Below are positions 1 to 5,215 of a stretch of DNA of 5,215 nt, in pieces. This DNA is from Thermoleophilia bacterium. GTDB lineage: Bacteria > Actinomycetota > Thermoleophilia > Gaiellales > Gaiellaceae. The stretch lies in the NCBI GenBank assembly GCA_025936595.1, contig JAICTB010000171.1:1-5215 (forward strand). The letters are read 5' to 3'. How positions within the stretch are numbered: the first letter of the stretch is position 1; every line of letters begins with the position of its first letter. The position numbers were made by a program, and so were the translations under genes. Below the pieces are notes generated by a model. It made no database searches, had not been told where the DNA came from, and saw only the letters and a program-made list of their open reading frames with translations.

Positions 1-152
1 ACCCACCCCTCCCCCCCCCTCTGGCGCCGCCTTTTTCCCGGCCACCTCTTTCGGCCCCCCCGGCCCTCCCCCCCTTTGGGGGGCATTACCGGGGGGGGGG
101 GGGGGGGGGGTGGCCACCCCCCCCCCGCCACCCTGGCTCTTCAAGCAGCCTG
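1..152. other. Low-complexity C/G homopolymer stretch, probable contig-end artefact
   Basis: This stretch has no credible gene. It consists of runs of C broken by short T runs, then an uninterrupted run of 20 G at 91-110, then another C run around 117-126. The composition is unlike the balanced high-GC coding sequence that begins at 153. Blurred homopolymers of this kind are typical of failed base calls or a poorly supported contig end. The true genomic sequence probably resumes somewhere around 127-140, just before the stop codon of the neighbouring gene. No terminator for the minus-strand operon can be recognised here, and none should be inferred from this sequence. A genuine simple repeat is possible but less likely. 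Confidence 0.75.
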
Positions 153-1064
153 TCAGACCGGCGCCGTGGCTCCCTCGTAGACCTCGATGAAGCGCCGGTA
201 GTTGCGGGCTATCTTCTCGACGGCGGCGTCGCGGTCGAACCCGTCCGGGTCGCCCGCGTAGGCCTTCACCGACTCGCCGAAGATCGAGCGGCCGATCGCG
301 AAGCCGATATAGCCCTCGAGACCCGACGCCGCCCGCAGCCACTCGTCGACCTTCTGGTCCGAGGCCCCGCGGCCGAGCACGACACAGGACACGTCGTCGC
401 GGCCCTCGCGGCGCACGAGCTGCGCGATCTCGTTGCACGCCTCGCGGTCTTCGATGCCCTCGATCTTCCAGATGTCGGCCTCGACGCCGCCGTTCTGCAG
501 CTGCAGGATCGCCTCCATCATCAGCTCCGGCCGCAGCTCCGTGTCGTGGCGGTCGGTGTCGCCGTCCACGCTTGCGAGCTGCGCGTCCTCGGCGGGCACG
601 AGCAGCTCGAACAGGTACTTGCGGTGATGCTCGTGCAGCCACTCCGACAGGCGGCGCAGCTTCTCGACCTGACGCTCGTTCATCGACCGGTCGCCCTCCG
701 GGTTGTAGCGGACGAGCACCTTCGAGAAGTCGGGATCGAACTCCTCGATCTTCTCGCCGAACCGGTCGCCGTACTCGAAGTCGAACTCGTTCTGGCCTGA
801 CTTCTCCACCGGCATCGCGAGCTTGTACCCGCCCGCCTTCGCCTCACGTGCGACGTCCGGGCCGTATTGCCCGTCGACGAGGACGCCCGCGAACTGCTTC
901 GGTGCGCCCTGCTCGACCGCGCGCTGGAACCCTTCCCAGATCAACGTCTTCGCTCCCGGCACGCGCTCGACGTCGCCGACCATCTTCTCGAACGAGCCGC
1001 GGTGGTCGAAAGCGAGGATATAGAGGCGCTCGTCGTAGCCGAGCTCATCCAGTCCGATGCTCAT
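153..1064 (-). CDS. DUF2090 family class I aldolase-like protein
   Basis: The 303-residue protein resembles stand-alone DUF2090 proteins. This domain is also fused to the C-terminus of some IolC kinases and is related to 2-deoxy-5-keto-gluconate-6-phosphate aldolase and LacD-type TIM-barrel aldolases. Visible hallmarks are LAFDHRGSF at residues 17-25, MPVEKSGQNEFDFEYG at 84-99, LVRYNPEG at 117-124, ADIWKIEG at 196-203 and GFAIGRSIFGESV at 254-266. By analogy with class I aldolases, K200 is the candidate Schiff-base lysine and GFAIGR the candidate phosphate-binding loop. The C-terminal helix ends normally, so the gene looks complete despite the poor sequence beyond it. The ATG at 1064 was chosen because it overlaps the glpX stop (TGATG) and follows a good ribosome-binding site; the reading frame stays open upstream, but that part is only a glpX shadow. 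No signal peptide or membrane segment is visible, so it should be cytoplasmic. The substrate is unknown: myo-inositol catabolism is unsupported because no iol gene is nearby, and a sugar-bisphosphate aldolase role is suggested by glpX. Confidence 0.85.
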   Translation of the reverse strand: MSIGLDELGYDERLYILAFDHRGSFEKMVGDVERVPGAKTLIWEGFQRAVEQGAPKQFAGVLVDGQYGPDVAREAKAGGYKLAMPVEKSGQNEFDFEYGDRFGEKIEEFDPDFSKVLVRYNPEGDRSMNERQVEKLRRLSEWLHEHHRKYLFELLVPAEDAQLASVDGDTDRHDTELRPELMMEAILQLQNGGVEADIWKIEGIEDREACNEIAQLVRREGRDDVSCVVLGRGASDQKVDEWLRAASGLEGYIGFAIGRSIFGESVKAYAGDPDGFDRDAAVEKIARNYRRFIEVYEGATAPV

Positions 1065-2050
1065 CAGTACTCCCTTCCCGTGAACTGTGTCAGCTTGCTG
1101 AGGTTGTGGCGCGCCTCGATCCGTCGCACGGTGCCGGAACGGGAGCGCATGACGATCGAGTCCGTAATGGCGCCGTCGTTGACGTAGCGCACGCCGCGCA
1201 GGAGCGCGCCCGTGGTGACGCCGGTGGCCGCGACGAAGACATCGTCCCCGGCGACGAGGTCGTCGGTCGTGAGGACGCGGTCGAGGTCGTAGCCCGCCTC
1301 GACGAGTGCGCGGCGCTCCTCGTCGCTGCGCGGCCAGAGCTTCCCCTGCATCCCACCACCGACGCACTTCAGCGCTGCGGCCGAGATGACGCCCTCCGGC
1401 GTGCCGCCGACGCCGTAGAGCAGGTCGACGCCGGTGCCGGGGCGCGCGGCGGCGATTGCGGGCGCGACGTCGCCGTCGCGGATCAGGTTGACGCGGGCCC
1501 CCGCCTGGCGCAGCTCGCCGATCAGCTCGTCGTGGCGGTCGCGCTCGAGGACGACGACGCGCACGTCCGTCGCACGCCGCCCTTTCGCCTTCGCAACGGC
1601 CTTGACGTTCTCGGTCGGCGTCGCGTTGATGTCGATTGCGTGCACCGTGTCGGCGCCCGCCGCGATCTTCTCCATGTAGACGGCGGCGCCGGGGAAGAAC
1701 ATCGCGCCTCGCTCTGCGACGGCGATCACGGCGATCGCGTTCGGCTGTCCGAGCGCGGTCAGCCTCGTCCCCTCGAGTGGATCGACGGCGACGTCAACCC
1801 GGGAGCCGCCACCGCCGCCCACCTCTTCGCCGTTGAAGAGCATCGGCGCCTCGTCCTTCTCGCCCTCGCCGATCACGACGACCCCGTCCATGACCACGGT
1901 GTCGAGCATCGAGCGCATCGCGTCGACGGCCGCCTGGTCGGCCGCGATCTTGTCGCCGCGCCCGATCCAGCGGCCCGCGCCCATGGCGGCCGCCTCGGTG
2001 ACACGGACGAGCTCGAGCGCGAGGTTGCGGTCAGGAAGGGCGGTGGCCAT
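1064..2050 (-). CDS. glpX: Class II fructose-1,6-bisphosphatase (GlpX)
   Basis: This 328-residue cytoplasmic enzyme hydrolyses fructose 1,6-bisphosphate to fructose 6-phosphate, the committed step of gluconeogenesis. Its length is close to E. coli GlpX (336). Diagnostic blocks are all present: RVTEAAA at 16-22, GRGDK at 30-34, VVIGEGEKDEAPML at 58-71, DVAVDPLEGTRLTALGQ at 86-102, YMEK at 125-128, RHDE at 172-175, DGDVA at 192-196 and DLLYGVGGTPEGV at 209-221. By alignment from memory with E. coli GlpX, the metal and catalytic residues are conserved: K34, D38, E62, D66, D90, E93, T95 and E219. The ATG at 2050 is the only plausible start, because an in-frame TAG lies five codons upstream at 2063-2065. 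The gene leads a two-gene operon and overlaps the DUF2090 gene by one base. Some GlpX proteins also act on sedoheptulose 1,7-bisphosphate, and the sequence cannot separate these activities. Its promoter must lie in the 25-bp gap or in the start of the divergent gene. Confidence 0.96.
   Translation of the reverse strand: MATALPDRNLALELVRVTEAAAMGAGRWIGRGDKIAADQAAVDAMRSMLDTVVMDGVVVIGEGEKDEAPMLFNGEEVGGGGGSRVDVAVDPLEGTRLTALGQPNAIAVIAVAERGAMFFPGAAVYMEKIAAGADTVHAIDINATPTENVKAVAKAKGRRATDVRVVVLERDRHDELIGELRQAGARVNLIRDGDVAPAIAAARPGTGVDLLYGVGGTPEGVISAAALKCVGGGMQGKLWPRSDEERRALVEAGYDLDRVLTTDDLVAGDDVFVAATGVTTGALLRGVRYVNDGAITDSIVMRSRSGTVRRIEARHNLSKLTQFTGREY
1070..1077 (-). promoter_or_regulatory. Ribosome-binding site of the DUF2090 gene, inside the glpX 3' end
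   Basis: On the minus strand the sequence GAAGGGAG lies 5 bases before the ATG at 1064, inside the last codons of glpX. It decides the start in an otherwise open frame and supports translational coupling with glpX. Confidence 0.75.
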
Positions 2051-2059
2051 CGACCCAGG

Positions 2060-2065
2060 ATCCTA
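2060..2065 (-). promoter_or_regulatory. Candidate -10 element for the glpX operon (TAGGAT)
   Basis: The minus strand reads TAGGAT, a full TANNNT match. With usual -10 to start spacing, transcription would begin around 2053-2050, giving a leaderless or 1-3 base leader for the ATG at 2050. No convincing -35 is seen. The same bases contain AGGA, 10 bases before the ATG, so the site could instead be a weak Shine-Dalgarno on a transcript started within the divergent gene. Confidence 0.45.
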
Positions 2066-2069
2066 GAGT
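2064..2069 (+). promoter_or_regulatory. Candidate -10 element for the ABC exporter operon (TAGAGT), leaderless start
   Basis: The plus strand reads TAGAGT, a TANNNT match. Counting its last T as -7 puts +1 exactly on the first G of the GTG start at 2076. An in-frame TAG at 2064-2066 rules out any earlier start, and the nine bases between it and the GTG hold no Shine-Dalgarno. Both points favour a leaderless mRNA, a common mode in Actinobacteria. No good -35 is visible. The element overlaps the opposing TAGGAT by two bases. Confidence 0.5.
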
Positions 2070-2075
2070 GACGGC

Positions 2076-2864
2076 GTGCGCCTCGACTGGGAGATCGCCA
2101 AGCGCGGTTGGCGCCGCTATGCGGCCTATCCGTGGGCGACCGTCGCCGGGATCTTCACGAACACGATCTTCGGCTTCATCCAGGCCTACATCCTGCTCGC
2201 GGTCTACCGGCATCGCACCGACGTCGGGGGCTATGACGTGCGCGACACGGTCACCTACGTCTGGCTCGCTCAGGCGATCCTCATGACCGTCTACGTGTTC
2301 GGCTGGCAGGAGCTCGCGCTGCGGATCCGGGACGGGTCGATCGCGACCGACCTCGTCCGTCCGCTCGATCCGCAGCGCTACTGGCTCGCCTACGACCTCG
2401 GGCGCGCCCCCTACCACTTCGTCTTCCGAGGGTTCCTGCCGTTCGTGTTCGGCGCGCTCGTCTTCCGGCTGCACACGCCGTCGCCGCTCGACGCCGTTGC
2501 CTTCCTTGTCAGCCTGGCGGTCGCGGTCGTCGTCAGCCTCGGCTTCCGCTTCCTCTACAACCTGTCTGCGTTCTGGCTCGTCGACATCCGCGGTGTGATG
2601 ATGGTCTCGCTCAGCCTCTCGCTGTTCCTCTCGGGGATGGTGATGCCGCTGTCGTTCTTCCCGGGCTGGCTGGGGGAGATCGCACACGCGCTGCCGTTCG
2701 CGTCGATCGTGCAGGCGCCGATCGACATCTGGCTCGGGAAGCACCACGGCGCTGCGCTCGCCGGTGTGATCGCGCTGCAGGCGTTCTGGGCGCTCGTCTT
2801 CCTCGGTCTCGGGCGTCTGGCGCTGCGGGCGGGCTCGCGGAAGCTCGTGATCCAGGGTGGTTGA
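2076..2864 (+). CDS. ABC-2 type exporter, first membrane subunit (COG4587-like)
   Basis: This 262-residue polytopic protein resembles the ABC-2 family permeases of the COG4587 group, which pair with COG3694-type permeases and a COG4586-type ATPase. About six membrane segments can be read at roughly residues 20-44, 57-77, 113-131, 139-160, 172-194 and 226-247. An amphipathic N-terminal helix (RLDWEIAKRGWRRYAAYPW) precedes the first. The cytoplasmic loop between segments 2 and 3 carries IRDGSIATDLVRP (84-96), a motif shared in form with the next gene and probably contacting the ATPase. There is no solute-binding protein or signal peptide, consistent with export. The GTG at 2076 is the first possible start, since an in-frame stop lies four codons upstream. 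The gene heads a tightly packed operon and overlaps the second permease by 8 bases. The family assignment is from recalled sequence pattern; the substrate is unknown. Confidence 0.88.
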   Translation: MRLDWEIAKRGWRRYAAYPWATVAGIFTNTIFGFIQAYILLAVYRHRTDVGGYDVRDTVTYVWLAQAILMTVYVFGWQELALRIRDGSIATDLVRPLDPQRYWLAYDLGRAPYHFVFRGFLPFVFGALVFRLHTPSPLDAVAFLVSLAVAVVVSLGFRFLYNLSAFWLVDIRGVMMVSLSLSLFLSGMVMPLSFFPGWLGEIAHALPFASIVQAPIDIWLGKHHGAALAGVIALQAFWALVFLGLGRLALRAGSRKLVIQGG

Positions 2865-3660
2865 GCCCGTCCTCCTCTGGCGACGCCTCGTCGGAGCACA
2901 GGTTCGGTCGCAACTGCAGTACCGCGTGTCGTTTGCGCTCGACGCGACCGGCGCGTTCCTGATCTCGTTCATCGACTTCCTCGCCGTGCTCGTGATCTTC
3001 CACAACGTGCACCGGCTCGGCACGTGGAGCGTGCGCGAGGTGGCGTTCCTGTACGCCTTCTCGTCGATCTCGTTCGCAACCACCGACCTGCTGATCGGGC
3101 ACTTCGACCAGTTCCCGCAGAAGATCCGCGACGGCAACTTCGACATCCTGCTCGTGCGCCCGCGCGGCACGCTCTTCCAGGTGATCGGGTCGGACTTCCA
3201 GATGCGGCGGCTCGGCAAGGCGCTGCAGGGGCTGCTCGTGCTCGGCTTCGTGATCGGCTCGCTGGACATCCCGTGGGACGCCGGCCGGGTGGCGATGCTC
3301 GTCGTGATGGTCCCCGCAGCGATCGTCATCTTCGGCTCGGTGTGGGTGGTCGGCGGCTGCCTTGTTTTTTGGACGACCGACGGCGGCGAGTTCACGAACG
3401 CCTTCACCTACGGCGGCAACTTCCTCGCGCAGTACCCGGTCGACATCCTCTCCACCTGGCTGCGGCGCTTCCTCGCCTACATCGTCCCGCTCGCCTTCGT
3501 CTGCTACTTCCCGGCGCTCTACATCCTCGACAAGCCCGACCCGCTCGGTCTGCCGCGGTTCGTCGATTTCCTCTCGCCCGTCGTCGCGCTCGTCGCCGTC
3601 GCCGTTGCGGGGTCGGTCTGGCGGTTCGCCGTCCGTCACTACCGGAGCGCGGGCGGATGA
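2857..3660 (+). CDS. ABC-2 type exporter, second membrane subunit (COG3694-like)
   Basis: This 267-residue protein is the second permease of the exporter and resembles the COG3694/ABC2_membrane_6 group. Membrane segments are visible at about 26-50, 61-81, 122-138, 144-168, 200-224 and 238-258. The motif IRDGNFDILLVRP (90-102) matches the equivalent loop of the first permease. The later FWTTDGGEFTNAF stretch (171-183) and the YPVDILSTWLRR block (193-204), followed by an IVP..F segment, are typical of this group. The GTG at 2857 lies inside the 3' end of the first permease gene; its ribosome-binding site is weak (GGAAG at 2839-2843, 13 bases away), so translation probably depends on coupling. 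The stop overlaps the ATPase start as ATGA. The two permeases most likely form a heterodimeric channel. A short T-rich patch of codons at 3361-3370 is unusual for this gene, but the frame stays open. Confidence 0.88.
   Translation: MVEPVLLWRRLVGAQVRSQLQYRVSFALDATGAFLISFIDFLAVLVIFHNVHRLGTWSVREVAFLYAFSSISFATTDLLIGHFDQFPQKIRDGNFDILLVRPRGTLFQVIGSDFQMRRLGKALQGLLVLGFVIGSLDIPWDAGRVAMLVVMVPAAIVIFGSVWVVGGCLVFWTTDGGEFTNAFTYGGNFLAQYPVDILSTWLRRFLAYIVPLAFVCYFPALYILDKPDPLGLPRFVDFLSPVVALVAVAVAGSVWRFAVRHYRSAGG
3644..3647 (+). promoter_or_regulatory. Ribosome-binding site of the exporter ATPase gene
   Basis: GGAG lies 9 bases before the ATG at 3657, inside the last codons of the second permease. It fixes the ATPase start at the ATGA overlap, even though the frame stays open for another 211 codons upstream. 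Confidence 0.7.
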
Positions 3661-4592
3661 TCGAGGTCGACGGCCTCAGCAAGCGGTTCGTCGTGCGGCA
3701 CGGGCGGTTCCGGCGCGAGCGGCACGTCGTCGACGCCGTGAAGGAGATCTCCTTCCGCGTCGAGCGCGGCGAGCTCCTCGGTTACCTCGGTCCGAACGGC
3801 GCGGGCAAGTCGACGACGATCAAGATGCTGACGGGGATCCTCGTCCCGTCAGCGGGCCGCGTCTCGGTGGCGGGGCTCGACCCGTCGCGGCGGCGCATCG
3901 AGCTCGCGCGTCGGATCGGCGCCATGTTCGGGCAGCGCGTGCAGCTCTGGTGGGACCTGCCGCTCGTCGACTCGTTCGAGCTGCTGCGACACATCTACAA
4001 GGTGCCGGCCGACCGCTACCACACGCAGCTCGCGCGCTTCCGCGACGTGCTCGACCTCGATCCGTTCCTCCACACGCCGGTGCGCCAGCTTTCGCTCGGC
4101 CAGCGGATCCGCGGTGAGCTGACCGCGGCGATGCTGCACGGGCCTGAGCTGCTCTTTCTCGACGAGCCGACGATCGGGCTCGACGTGGTCGCGAAGCAAC
4201 GCGTGCGCGACTTCCTCGTCGAGATCAACCGTCAGGAGGGCGTCACCGTGCTCCTGACGACACACGATCTCGGCGACATCGAGCGGCTCTGCAGCCGGCT
4301 GCTCGTGATCGACCACGGCAGCCTGATCTGGGACGGCGCGATCGCGCAGCTGAAGGAGCGCTACGGCGGAGAACGGACGCTGGTCGTCGACCTCGAGGAG
4401 CCTGCACCTCCTTTGGACATCGCCGGCGCGCGAGTCGAGAAGGTGGACGGCCCCCGGCAGTGGCTGCGATTCCGGGGCTCGGCGTCCGAGCTGACCGCGC
4501 AGGTCGCCGCGTCCGCGCGGCTCGTGGATCTACAGGTCCAGGAGCCCGACATCGAGGAGATCGTCCGCCGCATCTATGCCGGCGAGCGCTGA
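3657..4592 (+). CDS. ABC exporter ATPase subunit (DrrA-like, COG4586-like)
   Basis: This 311-residue cytoplasmic ATPase should power the two permeases encoded just upstream. Motifs in order are Walker A GPNGAGKST (45-53), Q-loop at Q93 in MFGQR, signature LSLGQR (145-150), Walker B LLFLDEP (165-171) with catalytic E170, D-loop IGLD (173-176) and H-loop H203 in TTHD. The signature reads LSLGQ rather than LSGGQ, a form I associate with this exporter subfamily. The aromatic stretch QLWWDLP (96-102) after the Q-loop is also typical of it. Residues about 238-311 form a C-terminal accessory domain of the DrrA/DUF4162 kind. The N-terminal segment has a basic insert (residues 14-22) before the first strands. 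All ATPase motifs are intact, so it should be active, probably as a homodimer bound to the heterodimeric membrane part. It shares a 4-base ATGA overlap with the second permease and ends the operon. Candidate roles by family are drug, lipid or polysaccharide export; none can be chosen from the sequence. Confidence 0.93.
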   Translation: MIEVDGLSKRFVVRHGRFRRERHVVDAVKEISFRVERGELLGYLGPNGAGKSTTIKMLTGILVPSAGRVSVAGLDPSRRRIELARRIGAMFGQRVQLWWDLPLVDSFELLRHIYKVPADRYHTQLARFRDVLDLDPFLHTPVRQLSLGQRIRGELTAAMLHGPELLFLDEPTIGLDVVAKQRVRDFLVEINRQEGVTVLLTTHDLGDIERLCSRLLVIDHGSLIWDGAIAQLKERYGGERTLVVDLEEPAPPLDIAGARVEKVDGPRQWLRFRGSASELTAQVAASARLVDLQVQEPDIEEIVRRIYAGER

Positions 4593-4596
4593 GCGA

Positions 4597-5215
4597 CTAC
4601 ATCGACTCGGGCGCGTCCACACCGACCAGGTCGAGGCAGCGCGCGATCACGCGCTGCGTCGAGCGGCAGAGGCCGAGCCTGAACGACTGCGCCGGGTCGC
4701 CGAGAACGCGGCACTCGTGGTAGAAGCGGTGAAAGTCGTCCGCGAGCCTGATCGCGTAGGCCGGAAGCAGCTGCGGCCCCCGTCTCTCGGTCGCCTCGCG
4801 CACGGTCACCGGGAAATCCGTGAGACGCTTGATCAGCTGCCGCTCCTCCGCCGCGAGCGCACCCGGGGGAGCGCCGCCGACCTCAGCGCCGCCGGCGTTG
4901 CGCATGATCGCCGCGATCCGCGCGTGCGCGTACTGCACGTAGTAGACCGGGTTCTTCTGCGACTTCTCCGCTGCGAGGTCGAGGTCGATCTCGATCGTCT
5001 GATCCGGGCCACGGTTGACGAGGTACCAGCGCGTCGCGTCGACCCCGATCTCGTCCATCACCTCGTCCACGAAAACGACGTTGCCGGCGCGCTTCGACGC
5101 CTTCGCCGTCTCGCCCCCGCGCGTCAGGTGGACGAACTGGTAGAGCAGCACCTCGATGCGGACCGGGTCATAACCGAGCATGCGGGCGATCGCCGCGTAC
5201 CAGCGCGCGGTCGCG
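4597..5215 (-). CDS. argS: Arginyl-tRNA synthetase, C-terminal part (5' end outside the window)
   Basis: The visible 205 residues are the C-terminal part of ArgS, which charges tRNA-Arg with arginine in the cytoplasm. The frame is open to the window edge, beginning ATARWYAAIARMLGYDP, so the start and the catalytic HIGH region lie beyond 5215. A full ArgS is roughly 550-600 residues. The KMSKS-type loop appears as KASKRAGN near visible residues 38-45. It is followed by GVDATRWYLV, DLDLAAEKSQKNPVYYVQYAHARI (an ArgS hallmark at the start of the anticodon-binding domain), a DALR-type helical domain, and the ending LVGVDAPESM, close to the usual ArgS C-terminus. The 3' end is therefore complete. 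The gene converges on the exporter operon with 4 bases between the stop codons, so the two transcripts must overlap at their 3' ends unless one terminates inside the other gene. The methionine of the KMSKS loop is replaced by alanine, while the lysine after the serine is kept. Confidence 0.95.
   Translation of the reverse strand, partial: ATARWYAAIARMLGYDPVRIEVLLYQFVHLTRGGETAKASKRAGNVVFVDEVMDEIGVDATRWYLVNRGPDQTIEIDLDLAAEKSQKNPVYYVQYAHARIAAIMRNAGGAEVGGAPPGALAAEERQLIKRLTDFPVTVREATERRGPQLLPAYAIRLADDFHRFYHECRVLGDPAQSFRLGLCRSTQRVIARCLDLVGVDAPESM
4631..4662. terminator. Strong inverted repeat downstream of the exporter operon, possible terminator
   Basis: The arms TCGAGGCAGCGCG and CGCGCTGCGTCGA pair at 12 of 13 positions, with one G-G mismatch, around a 6-base loop (CGATCA). 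The centre is about 55 bases past the ATPase stop, inside the 3' coding end of argS on the other strand. No T-tract follows on either strand, so it is not a classic intrinsic terminator; U-less hairpins have been proposed as terminators in Actinobacteria. Chance pairing in GC-rich coding sequence remains possible. Confidence 0.35.

Noticed and set aside
1065..1367. N-terminal extension of the DUF2090 frame by 101 codons
   Set aside because: The extension is arginine-rich, unlike the family, and lies in another frame over glpX. The ATG at 1064 with its ribosome-binding site is far better.
572..2071. Long plus-strand open frame (499 codons) opposite glpX and the DUF2090 gene
   Set aside because: It is an arginine-rich and alanine-rich low-complexity translation that covers the reverse of two clearly conserved genes, so it is a shadow.
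3361..3370. T-rich codon patch with six T in the second permease as a possible frameshift or slippage site
   Set aside because: The downstream frame encodes the expected family sequence to its normal end, so no frameshift is needed. The 0-frame phase does not form a clear slippery heptamer with a downstream signal.
2031..3407. Long minus-strand open frame (458 codons) opposite the exporter permeases
   Set aside because: The predicted protein is rich in R, E, T and S with no family pattern. It is the antisense shadow of two well-supported membrane protein genes in high-GC DNA.
3024..3656. N-terminal extension of the ATPase frame by 211 codons
   Set aside because: It is a shadow of the second permease. 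The ATGA overlap and GGAG site mark the true ATPase start at 3657.
153..4592. Possible undescribed defence or mobile system
   Set aside because: I looked for nucleases, recombinases, toxin-antitoxin pairs, repeats and reverse transcriptases. All coding space is explained by metabolic, exporter and translation genes with uniform composition.

Overview
The window is a high-GC bacterial chromosomal segment, roughly two-thirds G+C by eye, with codons strongly biased to G or C in the third position. Gene content and style (GTG starts, leaderless-looking promoters, overlapping genes, class II FBPase next to a DUF2090 protein, an Actinobacteria-type DrrA-like exporter) suggest an actinobacterium. 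A deep-branching Thermoleophilia/Gaiellales-type lineage is a guess. Both ends look like contig ends: the left is degenerate homopolymer sequence and the right cuts through a gene.

Layout. Positions 1-152 are a C/G homopolymer-rich stretch, most likely low-quality sequence at a contig end. Positions 153-2050 hold a two-gene minus-strand operon. glpX (class II fructose-1,6-bisphosphatase) comes first, followed with a 1-base TGATG overlap by a DUF2090 class I aldolase-like protein. A 25-bp intergenic gap (2051-2075) separates this operon from a divergent plus-strand operon at 2076-4592. That operon has three overlapping genes encoding an ABC-2 type exporter: two integral membrane subunits (COG4587-like, then COG3694-like) and a DrrA-like ATPase (COG4586-like). 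Converging on it from the right, with only 4 bp between the stop codons, is the 3' part of argS (arginyl-tRNA synthetase), which runs off the window.

How the genes work together. The exporter genes form one unit: two non-identical membrane halves that share an IRDG...LVRP cytoplasmic motif, plus a homodimerising ATPase. The substrate cannot be read from the sequence. glpX and the DUF2090 gene are translationally coupled, which links a sugar-bisphosphate phosphatase to a putative sugar-phosphate aldolase. This fits gluconeogenesis or a related sugar-phosphate route, but that is inference. argS is a housekeeping gene.

I see no CRISPR array, tRNA, rRNA, insertion sequence or phage gene, and nothing that amounts to a new multi-gene system. 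The points most worth a second look are the very compact divergent promoter, where both genes may be leaderless, and the glpX-DUF2090 coupling.
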